64,000 bases of DNA. Origin: Undaria pinnatifida. Lineage: Eukaryota; Sar; Phaeophyceae; Laminariales; Alariaceae. The number at the start of each line of letters is the position of its first letter. Within the stretch, counting starts at the first letter, position 1. The notes under the pieces were generated by a model. That model did no database searches, was not told the origin of the DNA, and saw nothing but the letters and a program-made list of their open reading frames with translations. Below, one piece after another: positions 47,936 to 61,900 of the stretch. The stretch is taken from contig JABAKD010000013.1 in assembly GCA_012845835.1 (NCBI GenBank), positions 2,329,415-2,393,414 of the forward strand, in the 5' to 3' direction. The position numbers and the translations under genes were made by a program.

Positions 47936-48439
47936 GTGGTTGTCGCCGCAAGGGGTAGCTTTGTTTGCGCACGCAAGAAAACAAAGCAACAGACATTAGC
48001 CATGCTTCTTGCGTTTGATATAGAGAATGAAGCATGTCTGTCGGGGAATCGGGGTCCCAGGGGATTGTAGGGAAAAAAGTAGACGAGCCCCCCAAGACCA
48101 GTCTTGGCTGCAGCTCGACGCGTGCAGGCTAGCAAGGGCACGCCGAACGCAAGCGAGTTAGAGCTCTCGCCAATGACGTGGGCAGACATGAGGTAGTCCC
48201 TGGATTGACCGCCAAGCCAGGCATTTGAGTATTTTATTTCGTTTGGACTGCGGTAATAATACTCGTACAGCACACGCAATCATTCATGCGGAGAGACATA
48301 CTTTCAACGATATCGGGCAGTTTCACAGAGCTGAGAGTCCTGTCGTAGCAGACATTCCTCGAGTAACTATCAACACATCGGGAATGCGTTAGACTCTCCA
48401 CCCCAACCGAGGAAACCTTCACAGAGACCCACCCCCCCC

Positions 48440-48640
48440 GGAAGCCCCCGCCCCGCCCCCACACGGGTGGACAGTACACAACCAAAACCGCACCCACCAC
48501 CTGCACCACCACCAACGCTACTGCCCTCTGTACCCCCACCTTCGCCATCTTCATCACCACCAACACAGCCACTATCACTATCACCACCATCAATACCAAC
48601 GCCTCCAAAACCACCACCAATACCCCCCCCCCCCGTCTTT
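48440..48640. repeat. CCACCA-rich low-complexity tract
   Basis: C-rich and CAC/CCA-rich imperfect repeats. The Gly-rich and Pro-rich frames on both strands are artefacts. Confidence 0.7.
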
Positions 48641-48719
48641 TGTACGGAGATGGCAAGGTGCCCATGGCTTGGTCCTTGCTGGGCAAGCTGTAGGTATTGT
48701 GTAGCTAGATGTTGTACGG

Positions 48720-48850
48720 TGTGAGCAAGGGCCGCCACCGTTCGCAAAGTGGACCACAACCTTCAACCTCGTTTGTTGAACGTGAAGGGGCGGCCTTTGA
48801 CTTCTCGCAGAGTACGCAACAACGTGCCATTCTTCTTTGTGGACTGCGAG
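48720..48850 (-). pseudogene. Possible piggyBac-type zinc-ribbon fragment
   Basis: The minus strand reads MARCCVLCEKSK, then RSTNEVEGCGPLCERW, a C-x2-C ... C-x3-C spacing resembling the C-terminal Cys-rich end of piggyBac-family transposases (C-x2-C ... C-x2-C-x3-LC). The upstream DDE core was not found. It directly adjoins the tRNA-like repeat pair. Weak. Confidence 0.25.
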
Positions 48851-48867
48851 AGGCTAATGTTAAGGAA

Positions 48868-49520
48868 TTAGTGGGGGTATTAGTCCGTTTGACCACTTGT
48901 AAGAGGTTAGCCAATATCTTACCCAAGCTAAGCGTTATAATACTCTCCCCCCCTGCGGGATACCAGGTCGGCCGGATACACTGGCGGACCTGTCAATATC
49001 CAAGCGGTTTCATTCCCTGGGTATACCGGGGAGAGTATATTTCAAGTTCGATAGGGGGAAAGTCTGAAAAAGTTTATTGTTGTGGATGGTGGGATTTGAA
49101 CCCACGACCCGAAAAAAACCATGTCCTGCCGACGACGCCATTTGTTAAGGTATTAGTGGGGTATTAGTCCGTTTGATCACTTGCAAAAGGATAACCAATA
49201 GCTTACCCAAACTAAGCCTTATAACATTCTTCCCCCCTGAAACGGGGGGATAGCAGGTCGGCCGGATATACTGGCGGACCTGTCAGCATCCAAGGGATTT
49301 CATTTCCTGGGTATACCGGGGAGGGTATGTTTCAAGTTCGACATGGGGAAAGTCTGAAAAAGTTTATTATTGTGGATGGTGGGATTTGAACCCACGACCC
49401 ATGAAACTTATGGTCTTTTGACGACGCCATTTGTAAAAGAGTTAGCGGGGTATCAGTCCTTTTGACCACTTGGAAAAGGTTAACCAATAGCTTACCTAAA
49501 CGAAGCCTTATATTATTCAC
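48868..49520 (-). mobile_element. Tandem tRNA-related repeat (SINE-like), two full units and a partial third
   Basis: Units of roughly 280 bp contain, on the minus strand, GTGGGTTCAAATCCCACCAT (a perfect 5-bp T stem with a TTCAAAT loop, ending ATCCACA) at 49,111 and 49,402. An A-box-like GTGGTCAAACGGACTAATAC lies about 100 bp before it, and AATAAACTTTTTCAGACTTT after it. No 5' acceptor strand pairs with ATCCACA, so neither looks like a functional tRNA gene. A third unit begins near 49,440 and breaks off at about 49,520. Confidence 0.65.
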
Positions 49521-52500
49521 CTGGCCTTTCCCTAAGTGGGCGACGGCTTGAGTTTTCTCAATCCCATGGAGTGACTTGACCCTCAGCAATTAGGTCGGCG
49601 GCTTGTGTTCGTGGTATGCGAGGAGATCATCAGACACTACGCCATTGGGGGAACGGCGTGATATTTCCCACCACTGCGTTGATAGTTGTGATTGGCTGAG
49701 ACGTTCAACCCATGCAAGGCTCCGAGGGTTGTTGCGAACAAGAAGTACGCTGAACTAACACGGGGTCTTTCGTGTGGGACACAACCAAGAGCATGCAGCG
49801 AGGCTTCGTTGTCCAATACTCACGCCGCATTCCGAAAACCAATCGCAGTGCGACACATGCCGGTAGAAGGTTGGACTCTTTACAGTCAAGTCACCACTGA
49901 AGTTTGACAGACGGGCGCAAGCAGTAGCCGCGAGCAAAGAAGATAGATAAGCTGCCTCGCATGGGACTTCGCACCTTTCGGGTGGCGGCAGAGTAAGATC
50001 GAGCTCCACGGCCAGCGCGCGTCGAAGTAATATTGGTGTACTTACAGCCGATCGTTAGTGTTACGCGGTCTGATTACCGGCAAGGTCGAATTCACGACGT
50101 ACGAGGCGGAGCGTGCGGCGGATGCCTTCGTCAATATCGTGACGTCTGTGTATTTGACTAGACACGCCAGCTCCGCTGATATTTCTCTATAGCTCGCAAT
50201 GAGTGGTACACACAGTAGGCACAGTCAGCGCAGGAAACAGAAGGAATGCAGAACCAGAAAATGCGACAATCAGCCGTTTCTTTTCTTGACATTGCTCGGA
50301 GCGTACGTATTTTGACTACAAAACCGATTGGTAGGAATGTCCGTCGAAAAGCAAAAAGCCCTACTGCGCCCGCCCTCAATAATGCAAAAAAACATGGCGT
50401 TCTTAGCAAGGTGTATTTTACGGTCCTGGGTTGGATAGTGCAGCGAAGAGTTCCAGGACGATGTTTGCTCAAAAAGCAACCGAAGGCAATGGAACGATCA
50501 CCACGATGACGAGGTATGCGGAATTCCTAAGACCTGGCAGGCAATCAGTAGCCATAAAAATACAAACACGGTATAATATAGCTCGTTAACTTGATATTCC
50601 TTGTATTTCAACGAGTAACCTCCGGTTTCACGGTGTTCCCTCGAACAGCTCGCATGCAGAAAATTCCCGCGTTCACAAGAATACAGCGTCCCCCCTTCCC
50701 TCTTCTCCTGAAAAATGGGCTCCTCGCGAGTCACCGTTACACACATATCCGTCTGCTGTCGGACGAGCATTTTACCGTGCTTGGAGAAACGGGGCGGTAG
50801 GGTACGCTTGCTCGTAGCGTCCTCCCCCCGCGCAAGTCTGGGCGAATGGACAGGTCGGGGATGGGATCGTCGCATCATACCAGACGATCCTAAAGCCTAC
50901 GTCGGAACTATACCGGCACAATCACGGCAACATACGTTCGATCCGTGCGTTCGACCATTTGCGTGAGTAATCCAATTTCACTACCGGATTAAAACCACTA
51001 GCACGAACGGCGTTGTTCTTTATTCAACAACGTGAGCTTATGCAAGTTATTCATGGCGATGCACACAGCAACCATTGCACAAAAAACGTGCGAGTTGCGA
51101 ATAAAAAAGAGCAGACACTCTGGTGACACAGACCCGGCCATGTTGACATTACAAGCCTACCACAAGTGCACGCACCATCTCTCGTAGACGACGTCGCGAC
51201 TCCGCATACCACCGCCAGTCGAGCCACACTTTGCCAAGCGACTTCAAAAGCACTATAGCGGGAAACCGGCACTACTCAATCGCCGCTAGTGAGTTACAAC
51301 TTCTGCAGATCATAGTTTAGTGCTGCGAAGAAACCGCGTGCTACCCTCTGACTACACTGACGTTCACAAACAAGTCCAAGGTGCATCGGGCAGAACTAGG
51401 TGAAATTCTCCCGCTAACCGGAATCTACGTCTCATGCACTTTCACACCCCTCCGGAATCACAATAACCAGGTGCAACGAGTCTGACTCAGCGCTCACCAC
51501 CACTACCAACATCACGAAACGAAAACGCCTCTGTGGAGCATCAAGAACAGGCAGCATACAAATACAAGCTTGTGCAGGAGTTCACACATGGCATCGCCAC
51601 TCGAGATGTCTTCGCTGCGGGACCGAAATGGGCCCTTGTATATACTTCGATTTGTCGGGGAAATTACTTCGCCTCTCCGATCATGTTCCGCACCAAATTC
51701 TAGGATTTGGTTTGGTGAAGGGGTCGGCCGGGAGTGGAATACGCCTTCGGAACAAAAGCATAAACCACGCCTGTAATTATTACCGTTTCTCTACGATTAC
51801 CCAGATGTACGACGAGATCACACCGAATACAGAAAAACAGTTCTCACCCAAACGCGTAATTCCCCGTGTCTAGACTACACTCTACGTGTATCTATGCCAA
51901 GTAAACATACATGGAAGGTATATATATATCAACGTTTTCGTGGTTGAGAATACCGGGATACTCTAAGGTACCCGGGTGCTGGTCTTGAATATTACTGGAG
52001 GTGATACTCGGGCATGCTCCCGGGTATCCATAGACTATACCAGAGGATACCCTACTATTGATAGGCACAGTATTCATATATATGCATCTGCATGTTTTCT
52101 TTCTTTTTCTTTTCTCCTCTGGCAGTTGGGGATGAAAAAAGTCGAAGCTCACCACACTTCCCACGTACTTTAACACGTGTAATGCTGTATGCATAGGGTG
52201 GTGTCAACTCATTCCAACCCCGTTCAGCCGAACGGCAACCAACGGCGAACCTTGACGCCCATGAACACGACCGCAACCAGAAAATCGCCGGACCTCAGCG
52301 TTGCACCTTCGTATTCACACTATCACATTAGGCCATGCTGCAACAATGCGGTAGGAGCGTGCGTCAAAAACATCGTTTGTATGAGGTCTCCGAGTTCGCG
52401 CTAAAGAGGATGATGCCATGCAGACGCTTATCAACTTATGAATAATCCAATATCTACGGAAGTTCCCATAACTATTGATCGTCTGTCGCCCGACCAACCT

Positions 52501-52924
52501 ATTCCGGTGCCTCCCTCCACCCAATCCGCAAGCCGGTGAAGAACGGAGAGAGGGTCGCCAAGAAGCGGGCGAACACAAAAACGGGTGATCAGGCTTCGGT
52601 TGCAACTTGACAGGGTCCCAAGCCCAAGTTGCGTGCAGTCCTAAACTCTTTTCCCGCATAATATGTAGTCGGACTCCAATCGGAATTATTTGCCGTCTCC
52701 GTTAGAGTTGCCGATCGCTGAGTTGTAGTCTGCGAGATATTGGGCCGGAGAGGGTATCATAAGTGCTAGTTCAATAAACATATTAATGCAATTCAAGGCC
52801 CAGCAAAAATTTCTCAACGGCTTTTAAACCAGTAAACACGTTCCTGGTATTACATTGCCACAGCACTGATCTGTGTTAATTAAGTACAATATGAACGATA
52901 TAGTTACCTAAAACGAAGCGTAAA
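49521..52924. other. No gene recognised
   Basis: Only short frames without domains or splice logic, apart from a TACCCGGGTA-rich patch at 51,970-52,040. It may include the 3' flank of the amine oxidase gene. Confidence 0.4.
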
Positions 52925-55900
52925 TCACTCACAACTATCGGCGTCGAAGCCCTCGTAGATGTCGTCGGTAAGCCACGAGGGTTTGTCCAGTCCATAGTAG
53001 TGGTGAAGCATGCGCTCCGAGCTGCACACGTCAGAGTATAGACAAGAAGTTCATGATGGGGGCGAGAAACGAAGGGATAGACACATAAGAGAGCACCTGC
53101 TGGCCGAACGACTGGACGAGGTTGGACCGAAATAATACAACGCCAGGTTGTTGTCCCTATGGCTGCCTTCTCCATCAACCCAACTTAGCAATAACTGATC
53201 CTGCATTGTCGCCATCACAGAAACGAGTGATGCTTACGTACAATGAGCACGCACGCTACTGCCGCATCATATTTTCAAGTGGGTGTCGCAAGCGCGAATA
53301 GCAGAGGGAGCGTGCGGGAAGCACCTGGTGACGCATTAACGCCATTATGGGATGTGCTAGTTTTTACACTAAGAGAGCTCGACCAACGTCTCCCGAGAAC
53401 GGTCAAGCATACGCGGAGACACAGACGGGGTACTACGAGTAGAGACGAGACACGGATATATCGTTTAATCCACGTGTCAACGCGGTAGAGGGCGCAGGCG
53501 CCCGTTCTTCCATTCCTCCGCCAAGACGTCCAGCGTCCTCAACCAAAAATCGTCGTACGTTATGGCAACACGTTTCGAACCACCGGTTGTACCAAGGTGA
53601 GTCATTATCCTATATCATGGTGCACAATGTTCAAATCTCCACCCTACCGCGTCATGTGTTTTGGTCGCCGACTTACCTGTACAAGGACGACTGGAGCCAG
53701 CCACCAGGGATGCCGTACGCCTCATTGACTAGGTGGATGTTGTAGCCCGGGAACGGCTCGTTAACGGCCTGCAGATCCAACGTGTAAGAGACGGTACGGT
53801 GGGGGGAGGCCTTGGTCAGAAGCCCGTGCTATATTTCCCAACACGAGCTCGTACTACAAGTTAGTATTTCCGAGTTGTTCATGGAGCGGAAAATGATAGA
53901 GGGCAGCTAGCTTCGAAACGTGGCAGTGGTGGACCTGCGCATGTTGCACACGTCGACTTGCTGCGAAGAAAACTGGATATCGAGCTGGCCTGCCACGGCT
54001 TTCGCTTCCCTACTAAAATTCAGGATGTCGGTGACACATAATCTTCTGTCAGCTTTTACCATGTTCCCACGGCACGTTTCATCGTAATCAATGAGCGATT
54101 TGTTTGTTCCAATAGTCGTTGGTACAGTTCTAACGCGGTTAAACAGGCCGTAGCACCTTGACCTCGTATACGGGGTGATCACTTCCCCCTGGTTCTGCTT
54201 GCCAACTTCCGCCAAACGAAACCCATCAATCCCTTCTATGTGATTCACTGATGCACCATCAAACGAGAATTTTACCTCGTCGATAGTTCCGGGAGGCATG
54301 GAGTAGGTGGGACGAACGTGGGCTCCAGCTGACAAGGGAGAATGCACGCACACGAGAGGTACGGTAGAAATCGTTAGAAGAACCACAGTACAGTACGATA
54401 CAGCGCCGAAGCGTGCAGCCGAACAAAATAACAGATAGCGATGGATACTGCAGTGAATGGCTGTGCCGGAAAGCCAGAGCCTTGAACCAGTGCGTTGAAA
54501 CATTTACGGCGTCGTCCGCGCCAGCACGCCTCCAGTGTAATTCGAGGGACTTTCAAACTTGCTGAGTGTTTAGATCCGTGGACACACTCTAGACGGTGGT
54601 TGTTGCGCTGTTCAGCTCAGTTTTTTTCTCGATGGTGGCAAGGCTACGGTGTTTTTGTCTTGATACGTTGTGTTATTTTCAAGTAGTATACTAGTCCTTA
54701 GTATTATATCAAGGTATTACATATTGTAGTATTGTGTTGAAGTATTACGTTACACGTAGTACCTTTTCTTCATTGAACCTCTACAACTCCATTAGGTTTT
54801 CCGCCGCGAAATACACAATTCCATGGCCGTGCATAACGCGAAACCGCGAACAAACGCACGAGGAAGTGACCTCTATGCTTCGATATGGGGTAGGTCCTCT
54901 CTTCTCCAGAGTCTCCTTACTTGTTAAACTGCATACCCCATCCCAGAAGTTGACATCGAGAAGCAACACATTTGTAACCCGATGACAAATCCCACGAACC
55001 TAACGAAAAAAACATTGCAAAATGGAACTGTCAGCATTCCGGCGACATTGGACACTTCCCCAGCGAGAGAACCCCGTAGTCAGACATGTTTTGGCCGAAA
55101 TTGCTGCCCCCCCTTTCGCGGCATATGTTGAATAAGATAACTGGCTCAACACGTACGCACGTGGCTCGCAATCGCTCAAAAAGTGACTCCCTGACTACCG
55201 TACTATACACTCGTGTCCGCAAACTATAGTGTTACCGGTGGCCTTCACCCCGCCATACCTACACTGAGGACCCATTCAAACGGTTTGGATCCTGGTCCCG
55301 GCTTCAATTTCACTGCTATTTTAGTAGATGTTCCCAATGTAGGCGATGGGATTGTGCATGGGGCATATGTTACACTTGTTTCCGTAGTAGGCCATTTTTG
55401 GGTGGGTTAGTAGAGCTCCTCAGGTGAGGGCTCAGCAAGTGAAAAAAACAAAGGGTGTTCGTGGTACTACGGTTTCAGATACTGGTCTAGGGATATTGGC
55501 GTTTCCAATACTTTGGGGAAGCCTTTTTGAGAAGCGTTTGATTGTTCTTGAATGGAAGGTTGCCTCACGCGAGGCAGTCGGTGATGATAATGATACGACC
55601 CGGGCTTTGGAGGAATGATACCGCCCGTATATATGGCCGAGGGGAGTCTGTGAGAACAATGTACAGCTCACTCGTGTACGTGTGTGCGAGGGCCTGTGAC
55701 AAAATGGTACGGCCCGCGTGGTATATATGTGGGGCCATTGACAATCACGATACGTCACAGCTAGCTGCTCTCTTCCGCGATCATTGGTGTAACCGCGCTT
55801 GTACGTAGTGCAAGCGTTTAACAGCGATCATACTACGTGCACGTTTTCCGACCAGGATGCTACCGTAGAGCACCAACGAGTTCTTTTTCCCTTTTCAGAG

Positions 55901-58900
55901 AATCCTCACCTGATGACCTAGTCTATACCTTACCTTACCTTACCTTACCTTACCTTACCTTATCTTACCTTACCTTACCTTAAAACACAAAAATCAATTT
56001 GGAGAAAAGCGAAGGTGCTTCTAGTAATATGCCCATAGCCTAGTTATACGACGGAAAAATATTCAAAACAAGAATCATATTCCGACTACTGTATTCAATA
56101 TGTGGAGGAGCCCCGGGTCATTCAGAAACCGTTTCAGCCGAAACATGCTACTTCTACATCGCAGCACGCTTCCAAACGCCCCTGCCGTGGCACTCGTCGT
56201 CGGCGGAGAGGCCCTACAAACAAGGCATGGCGAATATGGGAAACCTTGTTCCGAGGCGTCACGCTGCTATGGTGTTGCTGCTAATGCCAAGAAGGCGCCA
56301 GCAGGGTCATAATAATACCGTTAGAGAGGGGAAGGGGCTCCGTTTGTTCAAGTACCGCGAGATGTGTTGCTATTGAGAGCATGGTTGAACTCGACGCTTT
56401 CGTAGTATATGGATTTAAAGCCGTGTTGATGGTGAACATCGCTGTTATTAGATTCGAACGAACAACCCACGCATTGTTGAATTCGACCCGATGTGCTCAG
56501 TACTAAATTGCAGCAACAAAATGCCGCGACGCTCGAAGAAATAGTCAGGCCGCATCAACAAGCAAAGTGAACCCAAATAAATATTAATCAGAACAGAAAA
56601 TCTGTACCCTCGCGATAGAACAGGAAAGAGCAAACGAACACGGCGGTTGGGACGTGGCTAGCGCTGTTTACCGTGAGTTCTGACGCATTGCGAGGCATCC
56701 AAGTCGTTCGCCTCTGATATGGAAGTTAATACATGCAGTAAATTACAGCAGTATTAATAGGACGATTACATGAAAGTACGTGTTTCCATCCCGTGTCTTT
56801 CTCCTCCTTGTAAGAGACACATGCATGCACAAACTTCAACATAAATGGAGAAACATGAGCAATGTCAATTACCGACGGAGCCGATGAAGACGCCTACGAG
56901 GCACACGTCCGGGGCCGCGATGTCATCCGTGTCGATCCCGACTTCGGCCAACGCGTCTCTATGCGATTCCATGTTCTGGGCGTGAACAGCGTCCAAGAAG
57001 TCGTCCTGCAAAGGTGGAGATAGAGCGAGGGTCCGCGCGATCGCTGCATGCTGGACGCCTCGCTTCGAGTGCACTTACTTCCGATATATGCCTAATACTG
57101 CCGTTTCGAGTTTGCGATCGATGCCAGACCTGTATCGTGCCCTGTCTGGAGAACTCAGCGTGTGAATTTCACGTTTCACAGAAACACACTAGCTACTTTC
57201 GCTCTTAACCCAGGGCCCCAACACGATCGACAGACATTTTAAGAAGAAGCCGACCGGCCATGACCAGCATATCCAGTGCATGGTTGCACTTGCGCTGAGA
57301 AGGTGGCTAGAACTCTGCGCTGGCCCAATATAAAACCATTTCCCGGTGTGCAAAACTCTATGTTTAGCGATGACCGAGATTGTGAACTGTACCTTGTACC
57401 GCGTATGGGTTAGGGCCTCGAGCAGTTTATTTCTGGTGTAGTGTAAGCAAGATTTGTCAACGATGTATACGGTAGATACCAATCGTTGACGCTTCGTTTT
57501 GCCTCGGTGGTTGCAACAGCTTAGCGTTGAGTTTGTTCTCCTGAATACACGGACAGTACTACTGTGGGGGCGAGGCATGTACCATGTACCTGTTCGGTGG
57601 GGCCTTCGCCGCGCCGGATGGTAGTAAGACCGTCGTAGCTGTCCGCGAAAGATTTCTTAGGGAAGAACTGCTGCATCCACTGCTCCCCCCTGTCCCCCTG
57701 GAGCACAGCACACCAAGAACACCAAAGCAACAAGGGCGGGGAAGAGAAACGAGAGCGTTCCTTGCGTGTTCACCACAGCGTTCGCTGCCGGTGTTCATCG
57801 GGTAGAACTTCCATTCCTGTTACGGACACATGCTACCGTAGAGGTGCACCCCTTATTTCCTGATGCTCCTATTATCAGAAGCTCCATTCACCACCTATCT
57901 ATAAACATACTTTGAGCACAACGAACTTTTGGAACCGACTAACAATCCCACAAGCCTAGGCATTCAAAAAATGAAATGCGAACAAACACAGGGATTCCGA
58001 TCACTTTGGGTTAATTAAGGAGCACCCCGTCATCCACAAAAAACAAATTCAACCAAAAAGTGCTACCTCTACCGCAGCATGCGTCTACGATTACGTCCTC
58101 CGTAAGGTATGGAGCCCTCCAAAGGTCCGATACCTTCGCCGCCACCAACCGACGGAAACGTTCCCATTAGTTCGAGTTTCGCCGAGCGTAAGCCATAACT
58201 GTTGTACCCTCGAGGATATACATGTCCCTCTCTGTCGACGCCTTCACCTTTTCACTCTCCAGCGATCGTTCTCCTATTCCCGAACCTAACCATTTTCCCT
58301 ATTTCATCCATTGTCCTAGAGTAAACTCATCCCGCGGTCGGGGTTTCACTTTCTGGGCCAAGCATTCCTGACCGGGTGTGAGTTCCACAAGCGCGGGACT
58401 ATAGGGTGGAATGATAACTTACGGTACACTTATGTTATAGGGATATTCATAGCGGCTAGGGCATAGACATGCTGGTCGGGTTGCGCGCACGAATGTTTTC
58501 GACGTCGTGTTTGGGGTGATGATGATGATGATGATGATGATGATGGCGATGGCGAGACACTGAGCGATGGTTGCAGATTAGTTGACATAACTCGCCTGGG
58601 TGTAGGTGGCTAGCAGGGTGCCGCTGCAGTCGGTGAACGTGTCATCGGTGCAGTTGGAGTATCCGTCGTGGTACCTGGACAGTCGAGGCATTACAGGGTA
58701 GGTGATGCACCGGGATCTAGATGATCGATCGTTGCCGCGTTAAGAACTGTCGGCCAACCGAAACCGGATTTCGAGTTGTTTCGGGGACTGACAAAATATA
58801 CGATAGAGGGCAAACCTGTAGGGAGAGAACCCCCGTGAATCTCATTTTGAAATACCTACCGCAGTGCAATAAAAAATGCCAAGGTAACCTCCATGAACCT

Positions 58901-61900
58901 TCATATCAAAGACCTATCGCAGCGCAACAAACAATTCCAAGGTGGGGTGCGTGTCACCCAACAGCGAGAAGCATATAGGATTCATTTCTTCGTTCTGAGA
59001 ATGTTCATGAGAGTCGTCGAGACATCGAAGCTTTCGCTGCACACTGTTCGTCGTATTTCAATAAATAAAATGATATCCCGAAACCGAACATACTTGGGGT
59101 AGTCACATACGAAAGGGTTTCTGGGCCACTGGAAGAAGAGGCCCGCAAATGTGACCCCCCCCCCCCCCCACCCCAGCCCACGCGTGTTTGCGAGATCGTG
59201 TGGGGTTCCTGACATATGCTGCGGCAGAAGTGCTCCCATTTTTTTCATCAGGATCTTTACTCGAGGAGGTCTACATGCGACCAATGCTACGACAGGGGGG
59301 TTATGTTGTTTTTTTTGGGCGTTTTTTTACAGTGGCCCGGAGTCACTCGCGCGAGTGACACCCCCCCTGTTCCTTTGTGGTCTTAAGGTTGGGTGTTCTT
59401 TAAATTTCGCGACATGAATCCGCCATGCAATAGTTAACCACGCTGTGCCAAGCATATTCAGTAAAGTCGTTTAATAGGTGAGATGCAGAGTGACTCGTGC
59501 GACTAGTCACTGCCTTGGATCCGGTAGTGAAAAACAAGACAACCCCCCCCCTCTTCCTTACCGTAGCGTTGGTCACACCTCACACGAAAACACTCATGGT
59601 TGATAGGGTAAGGTGAATGTGCCTTTGTGATGACCACACACATGGCCTAGGTACAAAATATGTTATTAATAGTGTTGCAAAACGAGAATGGCATTCCGAC
59701 GACTTTGGGCTAAGGAGCCCCGTCACTCAAACGAAATATCTTCCGTCAAGGCTACGGCAGGGTAGGGGGGATGCTATGATGATGTTATGATGACGCTAAT
59801 ACCCTCTTTCTCACCTTCGTACTATCATACTATCATACATACTATTAATATCATACACACCAGGTACATACTATCATACATACATACCGTCATATATACA
59901 TACTATCATGCTCGCACGAGTGACTCTGTACCTCACTGAAAAAAACAACCTAGGCGACTATTTTGGCGCATCGAAGATAACCATCTCATTGTGGTTTCAA
60001 AATCGAAAACTTTGAACAGCCCCAAAGCCTACGACCGCAAGGAACAGGGGGGTCACTCGCGCGAGTGACCCCGAACCCCTGTAAAAGAAGCCCCCTAAAG
60101 GGACCCACCCCCTACCGTAGCATTGGTCGGCATTACCAAAAAGCGGTATACCTTAGTACCTCTATCACAGCATGCGTGTTCTTAGGGGCGTTAAACTCTT
60201 CCGTTTCCGTACCACTGGTCCAGGAGAAGCGAACTTCGTCGTCAACGTCATTGCTTCGGGAAAAAGACGAAACACTACGTACACCTGCAACGCACGCTCA
60301 GCTTTGGGGTTGAGGGCGCTGCACGGACGCGTGCCACTGTTACGGTAGTATCCCGTTTTAACAAAGGTAGTCCTGACCGACGTGGGCAGCTATCCACTTT
60401 CGCTGCATTACGACGTATGTTTCTTGCAATGCGGTTTGTTACTGGTAGATACTACAGCCTCTTGGGATTGATCGTTGGGTTTGGGCTGTCCCTTTTTCTA
60501 CCAAATTTTATATCTTGGGGTGTTCAAAGTACTTCTCCCCTCAGTCGCGGAGCTCTATGAATGCTACGAGGTATATAGGTGAACCCCTGGCGAAGGATGC
60601 AGCGGTAGGGAAAAAACGGCAAAGAAGCAGCGAAACCACAAAAGCAGGCATTGCTGGAAGGCACACGGACGAAGCATTCCAAGGCCGCACTACGGCAAGG
60701 ATTGCTATTTTGAGCACCACAGTTTATCACAGGGCACCATGACGCCCAAGCCGAAAAATTATTCAAATTTTTGGGGTCGGTGCATGTTAAACACCTAGCC
60801 GGTGGGATTGTTTCTCTCGGGCTGGGCTTAGCATTCACGTCAAGCATTGGCTGCTAGGTGAGGTAGAAGACGCCTGAAGTGTGACTCAAGATTGAATGAA
60901 AGTGAAGACCACCACAAAATGAGGTGCTACTCCTACGGTGTGATGCGCCTCTAAAAGAGTACCACACGTTGCACCTGGTGTGGTAAATGTGCTGCGTCGA
61001 CATCATTCTCCCGGAGACGTAGCCCAGCTTGGCCCACCAGGCATCCGCGTAGTAGGGATCTGGCAAGAGTGCAGAGCGACAGAACCCGGGTTCAACATGC
61101 GGCCAACCCGTGTTTTATACAAAAGTGAAGCCAAACGAAATTATTGCCGTCCTCCGAACAAAGCCTTCGGTGGGGATGGCATCCCTATTATTATTACCGA
61201 GTTTGGGCCACTCGAGAACGGATGTACCTGGCGGTTCGTTTTATCAGCATAACAAGCTATACCATGTCGCGCGCTCTGTGAAACCGAAAAACAACAAGGC
61301 TTTCGCATGAGTGCAACACCCACAGGGCAGCCGCTTGCGCAAGTGGTTCTGAAAATAACTCAATGCAGAAGACCTACAAGTACCTCCGTTACAGCAACCA
61401 CCTCATCTACGTAGTGGTGGCTTAAGTTTCACTTCCCCTGCGACAACGAGGAGAACGTTTCTAGTCTTCTTCGATTGCTCCGACCGGAGAATCGAATGGG
61501 TGGGCGCTGCGCTGCGTCCGTCCCGACAGTATGCCAGGGGGAAGAGGAGGTTTGGAGGGCTCTGAGGTGATGGGCCGGAAGAAAAAGAGACTTAGGCTAA
61601 CGGGCGAATTGAACGGCCGTCGGTACGTGCCCCTTTGGCGCATATGCCACAATCAGTTGGTAAACACTTGTTGGGCGGTTGCCACTATACTGTAGCGCAA
61701 CATCAGCAACCGTTCTTGCCACCCAAGCCCGTGAAGTAGGGGGATCAAAGTTCCTCGGGTGCCCGGGGTTTTGGGAAACGGTTCACGGGCCACTTACAAG
61801 CCTTGACGAAGTTCCACTGCTCCATGGCTAGGAACACGTCGTACAGGTCGTCGCGGCCGTACTTCTCGATGGCACCGTCGCCAAGCACCTCCAGAATGAA

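Noticed and set aside
48370-48759. Gly-rich minus-strand protein
   Set aside because: Low-complexity CCACCA tract open in several frames; no start or splice context.
49079-49141. Functional tRNA gene at the perfect T arm
   Set aside because: No 5' acceptor strand or correctly spaced D arm; repeated in tandem with flanking repeat body, so treated as SINE-like.
53486-53612. Alternative last exon of the amine oxidase reading ITYDDFWLRTLDVLAEEW
   Set aside because: Phase-compatible and protein-like, but the exon at 53,021-52,925 matches the expected family C-terminus better. Kept as an alternative only.
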